NCBI RefSeq assembly: GCF_000961095.1
Contig: NZ_CP011058.1
Location: forward strand, 2,287,501-2,351,500
Direction: 5' to 3'
DNA length: 64,000 nt
Origin: Paenibacillus beijingensis
Lineage (GTDB): Bacteria; Bacillota; Bacilli; Paenibacillales; Paenibacillaceae
The notes below the pieces were generated by a model, which worked only from the letters and a program-made list of their open reading frames with translations, was not told where the DNA came from and did no database searches. Of the stretch, positions 61,242 through 64,000 are shown piece after piece (position 1 is the first letter of the stretch; each line of letters begins with the position of its first letter). Made by a program: the position numbers and the translations under genes.

Positions 61242-61670
61242 GGGGCTGTCCTCCCGTACGGCTCATAAGCTTTCATAACCCGGAAACGGGGCTTTCTCAT
61301 AAGTGTTCGCATGAATGAGCACGTCCCAAATCACGTCCCTAATGACGTCCCAAATATCACGCAAAAAAAGGACCTCCAGTTCCGCTGGCTTCAGCGGAGC
61401 CGGAGGTCCTTTCTCGTTAAACCTGAAACCGCACATCAGCTATCGATCGAAATCGTATGTCTGACGGGAAAGCCTGCAATGGGCGGTGCATTAATCATTC
61501 GAAATCGCATGCCGAGAGGAAAACCTGCGATGGAGCATTAGTTATCGATCCAAATTGCATGTTCTGAAGGGAAAGCCTGCAAAGGTGCAGGATTTATCGA
61601 TCGGAATCGTATGTCTGGAGGGAAAACCTGCGATAGTACAGGAATTCCGGGCTCTTAAAGCCTGAACGTG
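61242..61670. repeat. Composite intergenic repeat element, copy 2 (inverted)
   Basis: Starts GGGGCTGTCCTCCCG, like the inverted right end of copy 1. It contains three ACGTCCC direct repeats (61321-61351), the hairpin AAGGACCTCC...GGAGGTCCTT (61369-61411), tandem units and the block TACAGGAATTCCGGGCTC...AAGCCTGAACGTGAGA (61638-61673) that copy 1 shows in reverse at about 43727-43773. The frames over it are not genes. Confidence 0.8.
61421..61654 (+). repeat. Four to five tandem 51-nt units
   Basis: Units start at 61421, 61472, 61523 and 61575 (51, 51, 52, 51 nt) with a partial fifth at 61626. Each begins RCCTG(C), has TATCGATC-AAAT(C/T)G-ATG in the middle and ends GGAAA. Divergence between units is moderate, so this is an aged tandem array. 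Confidence 0.85.
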
Positions 61671-61975
61671 AGACGGAATCGACAATAAATGTATTTTTGC
61701 AGGAATTATTACGTAATCGATAAAAACATAGAAAAAAGATGTACGATCGCAGGTATTTCAAAAATTCCCCTTTCGCGCAAGAGTGATTACAGTGCGGTGT
61801 ACCTCGGTGTCCTCGGAATCGTCGGAACCGGGTAACCCCGAACCCCGACAACCCCCGGCTCCGGAACGAAATAAAGATATTTTACAGCTGATAACGGCAA
61901 TGAGGACCCATAAGGTCCGTAAGGATAGCCGCTGACTGACCCCGATCAAGAATTTCAATACCTCTCCTCTGGAGC

Positions 61976-62079
61976 AGCTTCGTGTTCTTACGAACGACTC
62001 GTTCTAGCACGCTTAACTCCCTAAGCTTCATGTTCTTACGCACGACCACTCTAGCACACTTAACTCCTAAGTTTCTTAA
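61976..62079. repeat. Two and a fraction tandem 48-nt units
   Basis: AGCTTCGTGTTCTTACGAAC begins unit 1 (61976-62023) and AGCTTCATGTTCTTACGCAC begins unit 2 (62024-62070); both contain TCTAGCAC(G/A)CTTAACTCC. A partial third begins AGTTTCTTA. On the minus strand this lies in a 68-codon frame with internal repeats (VVRKN.KL), of doubtful coding value. Confidence 0.75.
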
Positions 62080-62245
62080 TCCAGACAAATGAGGCGAGCT
62101 AAGCAGAGGAACATTCTAGAAAAAAGGGATATTGATGTAACTATAATGTCATATTTATCCTCACCCTCTTTAATTCAACAATGAACAAATGTTCACATTA
62201 ATTGAGTCGAGTAAGAAAAAACGCAAAAAACGAGGTTGAATTGTT

Positions 62246-62315
62246 ACGTTCGTAAAGTTAATGTCACTATTATTTACATAAAAAGCATTGACTCTTACAA
62301 TTGTTAGGATATAAT
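62246..62315 (+). promoter_or_regulatory. Promoter region of the BMP lipoprotein gene
   Basis: TTGACT (62288-62293) and TATAAT (62310-62315) with 16-nt spacing form a sigma A promoter. ACGTTCGTAAA at 62246-62256 is identical to an 11-mer in the urtA operator (31574-31584). Confidence 0.7.
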
Positions 62316-62356
62316 AGCTATATTCAATGAAAAAGAAGATAGGGGAGAGTAAACAA

Positions 62357-63418
62357 ATGAAAAAAGTGCGCAAGACAATTGGTTTATTGTCAGTTGCCCT
62401 GCTGGCGATGACGCTTATTTTGGCAGGCTGCGGCAGCAAGTCGAATAATAGCGGCAGTGCCGGAACCGAGTCCGGTTCTACCAACTCCGGAAGCGGCGAT
62501 TCCAAAGCGGCCAGCATGAAAATCGGCATGGTAACGGACGGCGGCGGCATCAATGACAAGTCGTTTAACCAAAGCGCATGGGAAGGCCTGCAGCAGCTTA
62601 ATAAAGATACCGGCGTAGAAGTTAAACCGTTAGAGAGCAAAAGCGACGCCGATTTCGAACCTAACCTGAACACCTTTGTCAAAGATAAATACGATCTCAC
62701 TTGGGGCATCGGGTTTATGATGAATGCCGCCCTCAAAAAAGTAGCGGACGAAAACCCGGACGCGAAACTGGGCAGCATCGACAGCGTGGTTGACGCACCG
62801 AACGTCGAATCGGTTACGTTCGCGGAACATGAAGGCTCCTTCCTCGTCGGCGTCGTTGCCGGTCTGATGACGAAAACGAACAAAATCGGTTTTGTCGGCG
62901 GCATGGACCTTCCGCTGATCAAGAAATTCGAAGCCGGCTTCAAAGCAGGCGTTGCCGCGGTTAACCCTAACGCAACGGTAACAGCCAACTATGTCGGCGA
63001 CTTTACGAAACCGGACCTTGGCAAAGCGGCGGCGGCAACGATTTACAATGCCGGTGCAGACATTATTTATCATGCGGCTGGCGGCAGCGGCAACGGCGTC
63101 TTCACGGAAGCGAAAGACCGCTTGTCCTCCGGACAGAAAGTATGGGTAATCGGCGTCGATAAAGACCAAGCGATTGAATTCGGCGACGACATCACCCTCA
63201 CTTCGATGGTTAAACGTGTGGACCTGGCAGTCCAAATCGTCTCCAAAGACGTGATCGATGGTAAATTTGAAGGCGGTAAAGAACGTGTTCTCTCTCTGAA
63301 AGACGGTGGAGTAGGACTGCCGGAAACAAACAAAAACATTCCGGATGACGTTCTGGCCAAAGTAAATGAATACAAAGACAAAATTATTAGCGGGGAAATT
63401 AAAGTACCTACCGAATAA
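62357..63418 (+). CDS. BMP family nucleoside-type substrate-binding lipoprotein
   Basis: A 353-residue lipoprotein of the basic membrane protein (BMP/PnrA) family. The signal peptide ends LILAGC; a Ser/Gly/Asn-rich linker follows. KIGMVTDGGGINDKSFNQSA (about 52-71), AEHEGSFLVGVVAG (about 154), AKDRL and WVIGVDKDQ (about 263) are the ligand-pocket blocks seen in PnrA and NupN-type nucleoside binders. With the following ATPase gene it probably imports purine nucleosides. ATG 62357 has AGGGGAGAG upstream. Confidence 0.92.
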   Translation: MKKVRKTIGLLSVALLAMTLILAGCGSKSNNSGSAGTESGSTNSGSGDSKAASMKIGMVTDGGGINDKSFNQSAWEGLQQLNKDTGVEVKPLESKSDADFEPNLNTFVKDKYDLTWGIGFMMNAALKKVADENPDAKLGSIDSVVDAPNVESVTFAEHEGSFLVGVVAGLMTKTNKIGFVGGMDLPLIKKFEAGFKAGVAAVNPNATVTANYVGDFTKPDLGKAAAATIYNAGADIIYHAAGGSGNGVFTEAKDRLSSGQKVWVIGVDKDQAIEFGDDITLTSMVKRVDLAVQIVSKDVIDGKFEGGKERVLSLKDGGVGLPETNKNIPDDVLAKVNEYKDKIISGEIKVPTE

Positions 63419-63509
63419 GGCTGTTTCTTTAGACGGTACGGACGTCTAATTGTCGAGATTGGCTGATCTGGCGCCTCCCGACAAGGACAGTATCCGATCA
63501 GCCGATAAT

Positions 63510-63541
63510 ACAAGGCCGGCGTTATGCCGGTCTTGTTTTTT
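63510..63541 (+). terminator. Hairpin between the BMP gene and its ATPase
   Basis: ACAAGGCCGGC, loop GTTAT, GCCGGTCTTGT, TTTTTT. It may attenuate rather than separate, giving more lipoprotein than ATPase. The rest of the 316-nt gap has only a CGTTTC..CGCG/CGCGAAACG imperfect repeat (63564-63602). Confidence 0.85.
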
Positions 63542-63734
63542 GTCGAATTATAAGAAAAAATAACGTTTCACGCGTAACATTCTTATCTTTCACCGCGAAA
63601 CGTATAGTCGCCCGTTAAAAAGGGGTCAGTCGTTTCTGCATGATGAAAAAGGAAATCCGCATTCGCGCAAGAATGATACATCAGGAAGATTTCAGGCGCT
63701 GCGGATAAGGCAATCGCGGAAGAGAGGGATCAAC

Positions 63735-64000
63735 ATGGACCAAGCCCAGACAGTAGTCGAACTGCAAGGCATAACGAAACGGTTTCCCGGCATTGTGGCC
63801 AACGACGGGATCAGCCTTCAGCTTCGCAAAGGTCAAATTCATGCGCTTCTTGGCGAAAACGGCGCAGGCAAGTCAACGTTAATGAATATTTTATTTGGAC
63901 TTTATCAGCCGGATGAAGGTCAAATCCGGATCGACGGCAAGCCGGTCGTCATCGAAGGCCCCGGCAAAGCGATCGAGCTCGGCATCGGCATGGTCCATCA
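63735..64000 (+). CDS. ABC transporter ATP-binding protein, nucleoside/sugar type (partial)
   Basis: The first 88 codons of an ATPase cut by the window edge. ELQGITKRFPGIVANDGISL and Walker A LLGENGAGKSTLMNIL are typical of the duplicated RbsA/YufO (NupO) ATPases that work with BMP lipoproteins. GGAAGAGAGGG lies upstream of ATG 63735. It would be a double-cassette protein of about 500 residues if complete. Confidence 0.92.
   Translation, partial: MDQAQTVVELQGITKRFPGIVANDGISLQLRKGQIHALLGENGAGKSTLMNILFGLYQPDEGQIRIDGKPVVIEGPGKAIELGIGMVH

Noticed and set aside
61421..61654. CRISPR array
   Set aside because: Units are contiguous 51-nt degenerate tandem repeats without unique spacers, and no cas genes are present.

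Overview
The window is a stretch of Firmicutes chromosome close to the replication origin. Gene content and order follow the Bacillus subtilis yaa/yab region (rrn, csfB, yaaO, tmk, darA, yaaR, holB, ricT, yabA ... abrB ... rnmV, rsmA, yabG, veg, sspF, ispE, purR, ridA, spoVG, glmU, ctc, pth, fin, mfd, spoVT, yabM, mazG, rlbA, yabP, yabQ, divIC, yabR, spoIIE, yabS, yabT, tilS, hprT, ftsH). GC-rich third positions, frequent TTG/GTG starts, the AbrB with a CxxC...CxxC tail and an HU gene between mazG and rlbA suggest an endospore former of the Paenibacillaceae (Paenibacillus or Cohnella type). Genus is an inference.

Layout. 1-2.26 kb: 3' two thirds of a 23S rRNA gene, 5S rRNA and a terminator. 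2.4-11.1 kb: replication, nucleotide, c-di-AMP and sporulation-linked housekeeping genes, with abrB on the minus strand. 11.4-24.0 kb: an HD hydrolase, tatD, a c-di-AMP (ydaO-type) riboswitch ahead of a G5/3D cell-wall protein, rRNA maturation, spore genes, ispE, purR, ridA, spoVG, glmU and ctc. prs, normally between glmU and ctc, is absent. 25-31 kb: pth, fin, mfd and a PrsA-like foldase. 31.1-36.5 kb: a complete urea ABC transporter (urtABCDE) sitting between the mfd block and spoVT, behind a palindrome-rich promoter with a near-match to a GlnR/TnrA box. 36.9-43.7 kb: spoVT, a DUF4397 protein, a SpoVB/YabM flippase, mazG, HU and rlbA.

43.7-47.5 kb is the accessory island. It has an intergenic repeat element, a small unannotated minus-strand gene, and a DUF2203 gene cut in two by about 2.6 kb of AT-richer DNA. 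The insert carries a C39-like peptidase broken by two frameshifts, a four-helix membrane protein, a minus-strand ORF with an internal stop and a GIY-YIG-like gene broken by two frameshifts. From 47.5 kb: a sugar MFS transporter, then yabP-yabQ-divIC-yabR, spoIIE, a coiled-coil protein with a possible frameshift, yabS-yabT-tilS-hprT-ftsH. 61.2-62.2 kb is a second, inverted copy of the repeat element plus two sets of roughly 50-nt tandem repeats. The window closes with a BMP-family lipoprotein and the start of its ABC ATPase, probably a nucleoside importer.

Functionally, most of the window serves growth and sporulation control: Spo0A-type promoters (0A-like boxes before the HD gene and spoIIE), sigma-factor control proteins (Gin, Fin, SpoIIE), spore proteins (SspF, YabG, SpoVT, YabP/Q) and c-di-AMP signalling (DarA and the riboswitch). 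The likely acquired parts are the urt operon, the insert in the DUF2203 gene and the repeat elements. No CRISPR array, prophage, complete insertion sequence or tRNA gene was seen.
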